From Roseiarcus sp963824475 (lineage in GTDB: Bacteria; Pseudomonadota; Alphaproteobacteria; Rhizobiales; Beijerinckiaceae): a DNA stretch of 64,000 nucleotides. Within the stretch, counting starts at the first letter, position 1. Each line of letters starts with the position of its first letter. The notes under the pieces were generated by a model. The model did not search any database. It was given only the letters and a program-made list of their open reading frames with translations, and had not been told where the DNA came from. This document shows, piece by piece, positions 55,127 through 63,525 of this stretch. The position numbers were made by a program, and so were the translations under genes. The stretch spans positions 496,001-560,000 of the forward strand of contig CAWGPR010000006.1 in the NCBI GenBank assembly GCA_963824475.1, in the 5' to 3' direction.

Positions 55127-56275
55127 ATGCAAAAGAACATCAAGGTCGCCATCGCCGGGGTCGGCAATTGCGCAAGCGCGCTGGTGCAGGGCGTGGAATA
55201 TTACCGCAGCCGCCGCAACGCGGCGCTGGACGGCGTGATGCGCCAGACGATCGGCGGCTACCGCGCGAGCGATGTCGAGTTCGTCGCCGCTTTCGATGTC
55301 GATAAGCGCAAGGTCGGCCGGCCGCTGGAGGAGGCGATCTTCGCCAAGCCGAACAATACGCGCGTCTTCCAGAGTTCGCTGCCGGTGTCGAACGTCGTCG
55401 TTCAGATGGGTCCCCAGTTCGACGGCGTGGCGGCGCATATGGCGGACTACGACGACGACGTCGCCTTCCGCCCGGCCGACCTCGAGCCGACCGACATCGC
55501 CGAGGCTTTGCGCAGGTCTGGCGCCGAAGTGCTGCTGTGCTATCTGCCCGTCGGATCCGACAAGGCCGTCAAGCATTACGCACAAGCCTGCCTCGAAGCG
55601 GGCGTCGCGATGGTCAATTGCGTGCCTGTCTTCCTCGCCTCCGATCCCGAATGGGCGAAGAAGTTCCGCGACGCCGGACTGCCGATCGTCGGCGACGACA
55701 TCAAGAGCCAGGTCGGCGCGACCATCGTGCATCGCTCGCTGGCGCGGCTGTTCGCCGACCGCGGCGTGACCCTCGACCGGACCTACCAGCTCAACACCGC
55801 CGGCAACACCGACTTCCTCAACATGCTGGAGCGCAAGCGGCTCAAGTCGAAGAAGCTTTCCAAGACCGAATCCGTCCAGTCCCAGCTCGACGAACGGCTT
55901 GACGACGCGGACATCCACATCGGCCCGTCCGACTACGTTCCCTGGCAGCATGACAACAAGATCGCCTTCATCCGCCTCGAGGGGCGCGGCTTCGGCGACG
56001 CGCCGCTGGAGGTCGAACTCAGGCTGTCCGTGCAGGATTCCTCGAACAGCGCCGGCGTTGTCATCGATGCGCTGCGCTGCGCCAAGCTGGGATTGGAACG
56101 CGGCGTCGGCGGGCCGCTCGAGGCGCCGTCGGCCTATTATATGAAAAGCCCGCCTCGTCAGCTGCGCGACAGCGTAGCGCGCGACGCCTGCAACGCCTTC
56201 ATCGACGGCGAACCCTTCGATCTTCCCGGAGAGGCGCCGCGGCGCGCAAGGGTTGCGGGCCGCGGCCGCTCGTAA
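55127..56275 (+). CDS. ino1: myo-Inositol-1-phosphate synthase
   Basis: A protein of about 382 residues converting glucose-6-phosphate to inositol phosphate with NAD. VAIAGVGNCASALVQGVEYY is the nucleotide-binding start, AFDVDKRKVGRPLEEA follows, and the core LPIVGDDIKSQVGATIVHRSLARLF and TYQLNTAGNTDFLNM contains the catalytic lysines. It is the compact actinobacterial/archaeal-type synthase rather than the 500-residue eukaryotic type. ATG 55127 is chosen; a GTG six codons upstream (55109) is an alternative. It is the first gene of a six-gene unit and is followed directly, without spacer, by a HAD phosphatase. Confidence 0.92.
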   Translation: MQKNIKVAIAGVGNCASALVQGVEYYRSRRNAALDGVMRQTIGGYRASDVEFVAAFDVDKRKVGRPLEEAIFAKPNNTRVFQSSLPVSNVVVQMGPQFDGVAAHMADYDDDVAFRPADLEPTDIAEALRRSGAEVLLCYLPVGSDKAVKHYAQACLEAGVAMVNCVPVFLASDPEWAKKFRDAGLPIVGDDIKSQVGATIVHRSLARLFADRGVTLDRTYQLNTAGNTDFLNMLERKRLKSKKLSKTESVQSQLDERLDDADIHIGPSDYVPWQHDNKIAFIRLEGRGFGDAPLEVELRLSVQDSSNSAGVVIDALRCAKLGLERGVGGPLEAPSAYYMKSPPRQLRDSVARDACNAFIDGEPFDLPGEAPRRARVAGRGRS

Positions 56276-56995
56276 GTGCAGGCGATCGAAACGGTGCTGT
56301 TCGATTTTGGCGGCACGCTCGACGCCGACGGAGTGGCGTGGAAGGAGCGCTTCCACGCCCTTTACCGGGCCGAAGGACTGGATCTTTCGACCGAGGCTTT
56401 TGCGCCGGCCTTTTACGCCGCCGATGACGCGCTCGTCGGCGCGCTTGCGCCGACAACCGGCCTTAAGGAGACAGCGCACGCATTGGTCGCCAATCTCGAG
56501 GCCGAACTCGCGCGCCGCGCCGCCGGGGTTGGCCGGGCGGGAAGCGATGACGCTCGCGGCCGGCGTGTCGCGTCGCGCTTCCTGTCCGAAATGTCCTTGA
56601 CCTTCGCCCGCAATCGGCCAGTCCTCGAGGCGCTCGGCGAGCGATACCGGCTCGGCGTGGTGTCGAACTTCTACGGCAATCTCGAAGCGGCGTGCGAGAG
56701 CTCGGGGCTCGCTCCTTTGTTCGGGGTGATGACGGACAGCCAGCGCGTCGGCGCCGAGAAGCCCGAGCCGGCGATCTTCCGCGCCGCTCTCGCGGCGTTG
56801 CAGGCGGCGCCGGAGACGACGGTGATGGTCGGCGATTCCTTACGTCGGGACTACGAGGGCGCGCGGCGATCCGGCATGGCCTTCATCTGGATCGCCCCTG
56901 AAGACGTCCAGGCCGCTGAATGCGGCGCCGTCGCAGACCGGTCCATTCTCGCCGCCGTGACCGAGCTGCCGGATCTCTTCGACATCCTGACATGA
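56276..56995 (+). CDS. HAD-superfamily phosphatase
   Basis: A 239-residue haloacid-dehalogenase-like hydrolase. Motif I is LFDFGGTLDADG, with Gly in place of the usual acid +2 Asp (DxD replaced by DFG), motif II is LGVVSNFYG, motif III Lys lies in GAEKPEPAIF and motif IV is VMVGDSLRRDYEGA. The start is a GTG at 56276, immediately after the ino1 TAA. In context it may dephosphorylate inositol phosphate or a later phosphorylated intermediate. The altered second acidic residue could mean changed activity. The stop overlaps the next gene as ATGA. Confidence 0.85.
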   Translation: MQAIETVLFDFGGTLDADGVAWKERFHALYRAEGLDLSTEAFAPAFYAADDALVGALAPTTGLKETAHALVANLEAELARRAAGVGRAGSDDARGRRVASRFLSEMSLTFARNRPVLEALGERYRLGVVSNFYGNLEAACESSGLAPLFGVMTDSQRVGAEKPEPAIFRAALAALQAAPETTVMVGDSLRRDYEGARRSGMAFIWIAPEDVQAAECGAVADRSILAAVTELPDLFDILT

Positions 56996-57795
56996 CCGCC
57001 GCGCCACAATCTCTCGCCTTACGCGGAGGCGTCATCGCCGCCGGCCATGGGACGCGCCTCAAGGCCGACGGGTATCGCGTCAGCAAGCCGATGATTCCGG
57101 TCAGCGGAAGGCCCCTGATCGGCCACGCGCTTGATCGCTTTCGCGCCGTTGGCGTCCGCCAAGCCACCGTCCTCATCAACGAAGGCAGCGACGATTGCCG
57201 GCGATGGCTCAGCGACCACGGCGATGGCTTGGATCTCGACGTGATCGTCCGCACAACCCCGTCGTCGTACGCGAGCTTTGAGCTCGTCGCCGCTAGGCTT
57301 ACCGGCGCGCGAGCGGTCATCACGACGGTCGACGCGATCATGGCCCTCGACGCCTTCCACCATTTCGTCGGTTCCGCCGCGCGCTTTCCGAATGACGCGA
57401 TCGTGCTCGGCCTGACCGATCATGTCGATGACGAGAATCCGTTATGGGCCACTTTGAACGAGGACGGGCGCGTTCTTCGGCTTGGCGGCGACCAAGGCAG
57501 CCATGTCACGGCCGGCCTCTACTGGCTTCCGGCGCATCGGGTCGCTGCTCCGCCGACGGGCTTCGGCCGTCTGCGCGACTATCTCACATGGCTGGTCGAC
57601 GAAGGCCGGCCGGTCTATGGCGTTGCTTTGCCGCTGGTGTTCGACATCGATCGGGCGCGCGACGTCGCGGCCGCCGAGCAGGCCGGGTTCCGCCGCTCGC
57701 CTGGGGCAACTCCCAAGCAGGGGTCTATGGACGGATTCGCGTCCCAAGGACCTCATCCTGAGGAGCGAAGCGAAGCTTCGCGTCTCGAAGGATGA
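56992..57795 (+). CDS. Sugar/cyclitol-phosphate nucleotidyltransferase
   Basis: A 267-residue NTP_transferase-family protein. The signature is GGVIAAGHGTRLKADGYRVSKPMIPVSGRPLIGHAL, followed by VTTVDAIMALDAFHHF and a C-terminal AGLYWLPAHRV region. Enzymes of this kind couple an NTP to a sugar phosphate or inositol phosphate. The presence of Ino1 two genes upstream makes inositol phosphate, or its aminated derivative, a reasonable substrate (inference). The last 17 or so residues (after SMDGFASQ) and the stop codon are encoded by a palindromic interspersed repeat and are unlikely to be functional. Confidence 0.82.
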   Translation: MTAAPQSLALRGGVIAAGHGTRLKADGYRVSKPMIPVSGRPLIGHALDRFRAVGVRQATVLINEGSDDCRRWLSDHGDGLDLDVIVRTTPSSYASFELVAARLTGARAVITTVDAIMALDAFHHFVGSAARFPNDAIVLGLTDHVDDENPLWATLNEDGRVLRLGGDQGSHVTAGLYWLPAHRVAAPPTGFGRLRDYLTWLVDEGRPVYGVALPLVFDIDRARDVAAAEQAGFRRSPGATPKQGSMDGFASQGPHPEERSEASRLEG

Positions 57796-57868
57796 TCCAG
57801 TTTGCATTGGCGCTCGCTGGAGCGCCCTTCGAGACGCGCCGCCTACGGCTCCGCTCCTCAGGGCGAGG
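57751..57868. repeat. Interspersed palindromic repeat overlapping a gene end
   Basis: Outer arms CCTCATCCTGAGGAGC (57751-57766) and GCTCCTCAGGGCGAGG (57853-57868), inner arms GCGTCTCGAAGG (57780-57791) and CCTTCGAGACGC (57826-57837). The unit resembles the widespread Rhizobiales palindromic repeat that contains CCTCATCCTGAGGAG and CTTCGAGACGC. It inserted at the end of the nucleotidyltransferase gene and supplies its stop codon. Confidence 0.8.
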
Positions 57869-57901
57869 TGGTTGGGAGTTACCTCCCGAGGACGCCGGCG
57901 C

Positions 57902-58753
57902 ATGAGCAGGGACCTCACCTGCGTGGGCGTTTTGCGCGAACCCGCCCACTCGCCGGGCCGCGTCGAGGACGACGCCGCGATCATGAGACGCGTCGGCGAG
58001 GTTATGACGGAGCGGGGCTTCAGCGTTGAATTGGTGGCGGCCGACGCCGTGACGGAAGCGCCTTCGGCCAACCTGTTCGTTATGTGCGAGCGTGGGACGG
58101 TTCTCGATCGCCTGGCGGCGATGGAGAAAGCGGGCTCGATCGTCGTCAACGCGCCGGCGGCGATTCGCAACACCTACCGCCACCGCATGGTCGAACTGTT
58201 CGCGCGCCATCGCGTCGCGGCGCCGATGAGCTGGATTGTCGCCGCCGACGCAAACATGGCCCGGCCGGCCGACTGCGCCTGGATCAAGCGCTACGATTTC
58301 CACGCCACGCAACGCGACGACGTCATGTACGCCGCGTCAGAAACGGGGTGGCGCGAGGCGCTGCGCCGCTTTGCCGAGCGGGGCATGCCCTTTGTCGTCG
58401 CCCAGGAGCATGTGGCGGGCGATCTGGTCAAATTCTATGGCGTTCGCAATGGGGCGGGGGCAAGGGACGCTAATTGGTTCCAATGGTTCTATCATCGCGA
58501 CAAGGGCATGCTGGGTCATGCCTTCGACCCGGCTCGCCTGAGCGAGGCGGCGCTCCACGCCGCCGCCGCGCTGGGACTAGACATCTTCGGCGGCGACGCG
58601 GTCATCAGGGCCAACGGCGAGCCGATGATCATCGACCTCAATGCGTGGCCGAGCTACGCGCTCTACCGCGATCGCGCCGCGGAGGCGATCGCCGATTGCC
58701 TGACCGAGCGCTTCCGGCGGCGGCCGCGCTTGGTCGCCTCAGCAAGGAACTGA
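57902..58753 (+). CDS. RimK-like ATP-grasp ligase
   Basis: A 283-residue protein with ATP-grasp character: an N-terminal pre-ATP domain (VLREPAHSPGRVEDDAAIMRRVGEV, LFVMCERGTVLDRLAAMEKAG), then RNTYRHRMVELFARHRV, CAWIKRYDFHAT, MPFVVAQEHVAGDLVKFYGV and the metal-binding IIDLNAWPSYALYR with Asp and Asn. Enzymes of this fold form amide bonds between a carboxylate and an amine. In the six-gene unit an amino group made by the following aminotransferase could be the acceptor. The start is ATG 57902; the open frame further upstream runs through the repeat and the previous gene. The stop is four bases before the aminotransferase start. No characterised homologue is recognised. Confidence 0.78.
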   Translation: MSRDLTCVGVLREPAHSPGRVEDDAAIMRRVGEVMTERGFSVELVAADAVTEAPSANLFVMCERGTVLDRLAAMEKAGSIVVNAPAAIRNTYRHRMVELFARHRVAAPMSWIVAADANMARPADCAWIKRYDFHATQRDDVMYAASETGWREALRRFAERGMPFVVAQEHVAGDLVKFYGVRNGAGARDANWFQWFYHRDKGMLGHAFDPARLSEAALHAAAALGLDIFGGDAVIRANGEPMIIDLNAWPSYALYRDRAAEAIADCLTERFRRRPRLVASARN

Positions 58754-58757
58754 TCCG

Positions 58758-60116
58758 TTGAACGAAATCGCGTCCCCGAACAATGCATTCAAACGCCGCG
58801 CCGTGCCCGGCCCCAAATCCAAGGCGATCTTCGACCATGAAGCCGAGGCCATGGCGCCGGGGCTGCAATCGATCGCGCTCTATTCGCAAATCGTTGTCGA
58901 CCACGCCAAAGGCTGCATCATCACCGACGTCGACGGCAACGAATATCTCGACTTCATCGCCGGCATCGCGATCGGCAGTCTCGGCCATTGCCATCCCCAC
59001 TACGTCAAGCGCCTCAAGGAGCAGCTCGATCGGATCACCTTCGGCAGCTTCGCCACCGAGACCCGCGCTCATTTTCTCAATCTGGTAAGCGCACAGCTGC
59101 CGGAGGGGATTACGCATATCCAGTTGTTCTCAGGCGGCGCGGAGGCGGTCGAGGCCGCATTTCGGCTCGCCAAGTCGGTCAGCAAGAAATTCGAGTTCGT
59201 CGGCTTCTGGGGCGGCTACCACGGCAAGACCGCCGGCGTGATCGGCCTGCTCGGCGGCGGCTATCGCAATCACCAGGGCCCGTTTCCGCCCGGCATGCAC
59301 CTTTCGCCCTACGCGAACTGCTACCGCTGCCCGTTCAAGCTTGAGTATCCGTCCTGCGGCATCGCCTGCGCCGAGCATCTGCGCAACGTGATCAAGAACG
59401 ACACGCAAGGCGAGGTCGCGGCGATCATCGTCGAGCCGATGCAGGGTACGGCTGGCAATGTGATCCCGCCCGACGAGTTCATTCACGCCGTGCGCGACAT
59501 CGCGGATGAGTGCGGCGCGCTGCTCATTGCGGATGAAATCCTGACCGGCTTCGGCCGCACCGGCACGATGTGGGCCTCCGACCAATTCGGGCTCAAGCCT
59601 GACATCATGACCATCGGCAAGGGCATCGGCGGCGGCTTTCCGTTGAGCGCGGTCGCTTCGTCCTTGGAGCGCATGTCCGCGAAGCCCTTCGGGGAGCCGA
59701 GCGGGAGCTCGTCGAGCTATGGCGGCAACCCGCTCGCCGCCGCCGCCGGCCTTGCCGCCGTCGAGGCCATCCTCGATGAGAAGCTGGTCGAGAATTCGGC
59801 CCTCGTCGGCGCCAAGATGATCGAGGCGCTGAAAGGGCTTCAGGACAAATATCGCTTCATCGGCGACGTGCGGGGGCGGGGTCTCATGATCGGCGTCGAC
59901 ATGGTCGCCGACCCCAAGACGAAGGCGCCGCTCGACAAGACCATCACCCGCGCGCTGTTCCACGAGGCGCTCGAGCGCGGCCTCGTCACCATGTCCTACT
60001 CGAACGTCATTCGCATCAATCCGCCTCTCGTGATCACCGAAGACGAAGCTCTGCGCGGCGTCGATATCCTCGATCAGTCCTTCGCCGCGATCGCGCGCCG
60101 GTTCGGGCTCGACTGA
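58758..60116 (+). CDS. Class III PLP-dependent aminotransferase
   Basis: A 452-residue fold-type I aminotransferase. YLDFIAGIAIGSLGHCHPHYV, FSGGAEAVEAAFRLAKSV, GFWGGYHGKTAGVIGLLGGGYRNH, LLIADEILTGFGRTG and the PLP Lys in MTIGKGIGGGFPL (about residue 288) are diagnostic. A Cys-rich insert CYRCPFKLEYPSCGIAC is shared with 4-aminobutyrate-like members. Class III enzymes aminate terminal aldehydes or, in antibiotic pathways, oxidised sugars and cyclitols. Here an inositol-derived ketone made by the downstream MocA-type dehydrogenase is a plausible substrate. The start appears to be TTG 58758; no ATG fits the N-terminus better. Confidence 0.9.
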   Translation: MNEIASPNNAFKRRAVPGPKSKAIFDHEAEAMAPGLQSIALYSQIVVDHAKGCIITDVDGNEYLDFIAGIAIGSLGHCHPHYVKRLKEQLDRITFGSFATETRAHFLNLVSAQLPEGITHIQLFSGGAEAVEAAFRLAKSVSKKFEFVGFWGGYHGKTAGVIGLLGGGYRNHQGPFPPGMHLSPYANCYRCPFKLEYPSCGIACAEHLRNVIKNDTQGEVAAIIVEPMQGTAGNVIPPDEFIHAVRDIADECGALLIADEILTGFGRTGTMWASDQFGLKPDIMTIGKGIGGGFPLSAVASSLERMSAKPFGEPSGSSSSYGGNPLAAAAGLAAVEAILDEKLVENSALVGAKMIEALKGLQDKYRFIGDVRGRGLMIGVDMVADPKTKAPLDKTITRALFHEALERGLVTMSYSNVIRINPPLVITEDEALRGVDILDQSFAAIARRFGLD

Positions 60117-60124
60117 ACTGTCTC

Positions 60125-61135
60125 GTGCTCAGAGGCGCGTTCATCGGCTTCGGCAATGTCGCGGCCAAAGGGCACTTGCCCGGCTGGAGCGCTCGTGACG
60201 ACGTGCGGATCGTCGCCGCGACGGACGCGGCCGCCTCGCGCGGGCAAGCCTTTCTCGCCGCCTGCCCCGACGGCCGATGGCATGAAACTGTCGACGATCT
60301 GCTTGTCCGTGAAAGGCTCGATTTCGTCGACATCTGCGCGCCGCCGGGCAGCCATGCGGCGCTGATCGAACGGGCGCTTCGTGCGGGCCTTCATGTGCTC
60401 AGCGAAAAACCGATGGTCACCCGGATCGAGGACGCAAAGCGCGTGGCGACCGCCGCGACGCGCGCCGGGCGGGTCGTGCACACGGTGCACAATTGGCTTC
60501 ATGCGCCGATCTGCCGCAAGATCTCGGCCCTGATTGACGAGGGCGCAATCGGCGCCGTGCGAAGTGTCCGCTGGCGGACGCTCAGAACCCAGCCGGCGAT
60601 CGCGGTGAGCGCCGACGGGGTCACGAACTGGCGGGTCGATCCGGCGCTTGCCGGCGGCGGCGTCCTTAGCGATCACGGCTGGCACGCGCTCTATTGCGTC
60701 ACGCGCTGGGCCGGCGTTCCTGCTGGCGTCGCCGCAACGCTCGAAACGCGCCGCTTCCATGAGCAGCCGCTGGAAGACACGGCGAGCCTTGACTTGGATA
60801 CGACGGCAGGCGTGAGCCACATCTTTCTGACCTGGGCCGCCGACGAGCGCTCGAACACGATCGAGATCGACGGCGAAGACGGCGAGATCCGCGTCATGGG
60901 CGACGCGGTGATCTTGCAATCGAAGTCACGGGAGCGCCGCTGGTCCTGTCCGCCGTCTCTGTCGGAGGGGTCGCACCATCCCGATTGGTTCGGCGGAGTG
61001 GCCGCCGACTTTGTGGCCGCGGCGACAGGCGGAGGGAAGAGCAACCTGGACGAGGCGGTCCTATGCGCCTGCGTGATCGACGCCGCTGAGCGCTCGAGCG
61101 CCGCGGGCGGCGTCCGGGTTCCCCTAACGGGATAA
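60125..61135 (+). CDS. Gfo/Idh/MocA-family dehydrogenase
   Basis: A 336-residue NAD(P)-dependent oxidoreductase of the family containing inositol 2-dehydrogenase and StrI-like cyclitol dehydrogenases. The Rossmann motif is GAFIGFGNVAAKGHLPGW, the catalytic Lys is in LSEKPMVTRIEDA and the active-site GGGVLSDHGWHALY provides Asp and His. Start GTG 60125, eight bases after the aminotransferase stop, and it is the last gene of the unit. Oxidation of inositol to an inosose for transamination fits the pathway logic. The assignment to inositol rather than another sugar is inference from ino1. Confidence 0.87.
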   Translation: MLRGAFIGFGNVAAKGHLPGWSARDDVRIVAATDAAASRGQAFLAACPDGRWHETVDDLLVRERLDFVDICAPPGSHAALIERALRAGLHVLSEKPMVTRIEDAKRVATAATRAGRVVHTVHNWLHAPICRKISALIDEGAIGAVRSVRWRTLRTQPAIAVSADGVTNWRVDPALAGGGVLSDHGWHALYCVTRWAGVPAGVAATLETRRFHEQPLEDTASLDLDTTAGVSHIFLTWAADERSNTIEIDGEDGEIRVMGDAVILQSKSRERRWSCPPSLSEGSHHPDWFGGVAADFVAAATGGGKSNLDEAVLCACVIDAAERSSAAGGVRVPLTG

Positions 61136-61167
61136 GCCGAGGATCAGCCAGAGTGCGCCGCCTCGCT

Positions 61168-61728
61168 TCAGTCGTTGTGACCCGGACCGCCGCGGGTCGC
61201 CTCATACAGGAACCAGGTCCGCCGCTCGGTCTCATCGATCCAGACTTCGAGCAAGCTGGCGGTCGCGACGTCGCCGTATTCGTCGCACACATTATGGGTC
61301 TGGCGCAGGGACGCCGTCAGAGTCTTATTGTCCTCGCGCAGCTCCGCCAACATGTCCTGCGGATCGACATAGTCGGCGTCGTTGTCGAGAATGCGCTGGC
61401 GGCGCGAAATGTCGCCAATCGAGCGCAAAGTCGTGCCGCCGATCTTGCGGGCCCGCTCGGCGATCGGGTCAGTCATTGCAAAAATCTGCTCGCCCTGTTC
61501 ATCCAAAAGCAGATGGTAGTCGCGGAAATGCGGTCCACTGATGTGCCAGTGGAAGTTCTTGGTCTTCACATAGAGAGCGAAGACGTCGGCCAGCAGTCCC
61601 GCCAACGCAGCCGAGATGTCCCGCGTCGCCTCCGGTTTGAGGTCGGTCGGCGTGCCAAGGCGCTCGCGCACGTAGACGTCCTTGGCGCCTCGCGCGTGGG
61701 TTTCTTTCGCCGCTGTCGTCTTCGTCAT
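61168..61728 (-). CDS. Dps-like ferritin, DNA-binding stress protein
   Basis: A 186-residue Dps-family protein. The ferroxidase region is LYVKTKNFHWHISGPHFRDYHLLLDEQGEQIFAM with the His, Asp and Glu residues of the intersubunit iron site. The C-terminal helix DEYGDVATASLLEVWIDETERRTWFLYEA is typical. The basic N-terminal extension (TKTTAAKETHARGAKDVYVRERLG) could bind DNA. Start ATG 61726-61728 with GAGGAGG. It stores iron and protects DNA from peroxide; it is convergent with the last gene of the ino1 unit and separate from it. Confidence 0.9.
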   Translation of the reverse strand: MTKTTAAKETHARGAKDVYVRERLGTPTDLKPEATRDISAALAGLLADVFALYVKTKNFHWHISGPHFRDYHLLLDEQGEQIFAMTDPIAERARKIGGTTLRSIGDISRRQRILDNDADYVDPQDMLAELREDNKTLTASLRQTHNVCDEYGDVATASLLEVWIDETERRTWFLYEATRGGPGHND

Positions 61729-61884
61729 TCCGGCCTCCTCGTCTTGTTTCCGCATCGTCGCAAAGGATGGGGCGCCGACCGCCGAGCGAGATTGCAATCG
61801 GAGCCCGCTAGCATAGTCGCCTCACTCTAATGGTCGCACGCCTCGGCGCCCGATTCCAGCCGCAAGGCTCGGGACGTTGCGCGA

Positions 61885-63453
61885 TCAGAGCACGCAAACC
61901 ACCCTGAGACCAATGCGGCCCTGCCACCCGGGGTTATCGGGGGCGATGAAATCGCGATAGGCGGAACGGCAGATCGCCGGGTTGTGCGACCACGAACCGC
62001 CTCGCAACACGCGCTCGCCATCGGGCGGTCCCGAAAGGTTGGCGCTGCCGTCCGACGGAGAGTCGGCATAATTGACGCTTGCCCGGTCGAGGCAATATTC
62101 CCACACGTTGCCGTGCATGTCGTAGAGGCCGAAGCGGTTCCGCGGGAATGTTCCCGGCGTCGTCGTCGTCCCCTGGAACTTGCCCGTCGGGCCTTGGTCG
62201 TAGGCGCCCGAGCCGTAAGTCACGCCGTCATAGACATCGGACGCGATGCTCCTGCCATTGTTGTCGCCGCATACGGCGCCGCCCGCTCCGCAGTAGTTTG
62301 CAAGTTCGCTAGTGATCGTCGGTCCCACATTGAACGGACCGGTTGTCCCGGCGCGGCAGGCGTATTCCCATTCGGCTTCGCTCGGCAGGTGATAGTGGCG
62401 CCCGGCGATTTCGGACAGGCGGCGGCAGAACTCGTCCGCTTCGTTCCAGGTGATGCTCTCGACCGGCAGGACGTCGCCTTTGAAGAACGACGGGAACGGC
62501 TGGAGCGCATAGCGCGTCTTGGCCGGCCGCGCCGTCGCCACGGCCGCCCATTGCGCCTGCGTGATCGGGGAGGCGCTGATGAAGAAGGGCTTCACCGTCA
62601 CCTGGTGTTGAGGCCCCTCGTTGGGCCGGCGCTCGGGCTCATAAATCGGCGAGCCCATGAGGAAGATCCCGCCCGGGATCGCCACCATGTCGAGGCCGAC
62701 GGAAGACGTGGGCGCTTCGGTGAACAGGTAGGCGGCGGCTTTCTCCGTCGGCAAGCGCGTCCCCTTCTCATCGACCGTCGCATAGTCGAAGCTGACGGAG
62801 CGCAAGGAAGGCTTCGGCGGCCTGAACAGCCAGCGGCGAACGGAGGGCGCGGCGACGCCAACCCCCGCGGCGGCGACGGCGATTGCCGCTGCGCCCAGGG
62901 CGCGCCTCCGGGTCACCCACCCCTTTGAGCCGGAGGGAGGCGGCGATGGCTGCGCCGGCGCGGCCTTGCCCGGCGTCTCTGCCGAGGCGACCTGAGTGGC
63001 GTCGAGCCCTAGCCGATGCGCCAATTCCCGCACGTCGGAATGCCATCGCGTGTGGCTGAGCTCGAAACCGTTCCGGAACGCCAGTTCCTTCAGATCGTCG
63101 GGCAGGCGCTCGGGCGCCGGCATCGTCGCTCCCTGGACGAGCACCGGCGTGACGGGGATGTTCCGGACAAGCGCGACGGCGATCTCCTGGCGCAAGTAAT
63201 CGTTGAGATCGTCCAGCCGGCGTTTGCCGGCTTGATCCTTCGCATCGAGCCAGCCGGGACCGATCAGCGCCAGAAACGCGTCGCAGGTTTCCAGCCGTTC
63301 GTGCAGCGCCTGACGAAAGTCACGTCCGAGCGCGATGCTGTCGACATCCAGGAACACCGAGTCCTCGCCGACATATCTCGCCAGCTCGATCAACAGGGCT
63401 CTCGCCTGACCTTCGGAATCTTCCCGCCGGTAGCTGATGAAAATTCCCCTCAA
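61885..63453 (-). CDS. TIR-SUMF1 membrane protein
   Basis: A 522-residue three-part protein. Residues 1-150 are a bacterial TIR domain (GIFISYRREDSEGQARALLIEL, SVFLDVDSIALGRDF, RQEIAVALVRNIPVTPVLV with a conserved Glu). Residues 170-210 are a proline-rich linker and one membrane helix (ALGAAAIAVAAAGVGVAAP). Residues about 255-522 are a SUMF1/FGE-like domain (LDMVAIPGGIFLMGSP, WNEADEFCRRLSEIAGRHYHLPSEAEWEYACRAG, MHGNVWEYCLD, RVLRGGSWSHNPAICRSAYRDF). The region that holds the paired cysteines in true formylglycine-generating enzymes has only one Cys, so enzymatic FGE activity is unlikely and ligand sensing more so. The TIR part would be cytoplasmic. Start ATG 63451-63453. A role in signalling or NAD-consuming defence is possible but unproven. 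Confidence 0.87.
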   Translation of the reverse strand: MRGIFISYRREDSEGQARALLIELARYVGEDSVFLDVDSIALGRDFRQALHERLETCDAFLALIGPGWLDAKDQAGKRRLDDLNDYLRQEIAVALVRNIPVTPVLVQGATMPAPERLPDDLKELAFRNGFELSHTRWHSDVRELAHRLGLDATQVASAETPGKAAPAQPSPPPSGSKGWVTRRRALGAAAIAVAAAGVGVAAPSVRRWLFRPPKPSLRSVSFDYATVDEKGTRLPTEKAAAYLFTEAPTSSVGLDMVAIPGGIFLMGSPIYEPERRPNEGPQHQVTVKPFFISASPITQAQWAAVATARPAKTRYALQPFPSFFKGDVLPVESITWNEADEFCRRLSEIAGRHYHLPSEAEWEYACRAGTTGPFNVGPTITSELANYCGAGGAVCGDNNGRSIASDVYDGVTYGSGAYDQGPTGKFQGTTTTPGTFPRNRFGLYDMHGNVWEYCLDRASVNYADSPSDGSANLSGPPDGERVLRGGSWSHNPAICRSAYRDFIAPDNPGWQGRIGLRVVCVL

Positions 63454-63525
63454 CCGCGGCGCCTCCCGACCTGGCTGTTCGGCGGCCTCTTCGGGCCACG
63501 CCCGCCCGTGCGCTTCATGCCGGAC

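Noticed and set aside
55067..56479. 470-codon minus-strand frame
   Set aside because: Antisense to ino1 and the HAD gene; shadow of high-GC codon bias.
61885..62700. True formylglycine-generating enzyme
   Set aside because: The region RGGSWSHNPAICRSAYR has one Cys, without the catalytic pair; no sulfatase gene is nearby.
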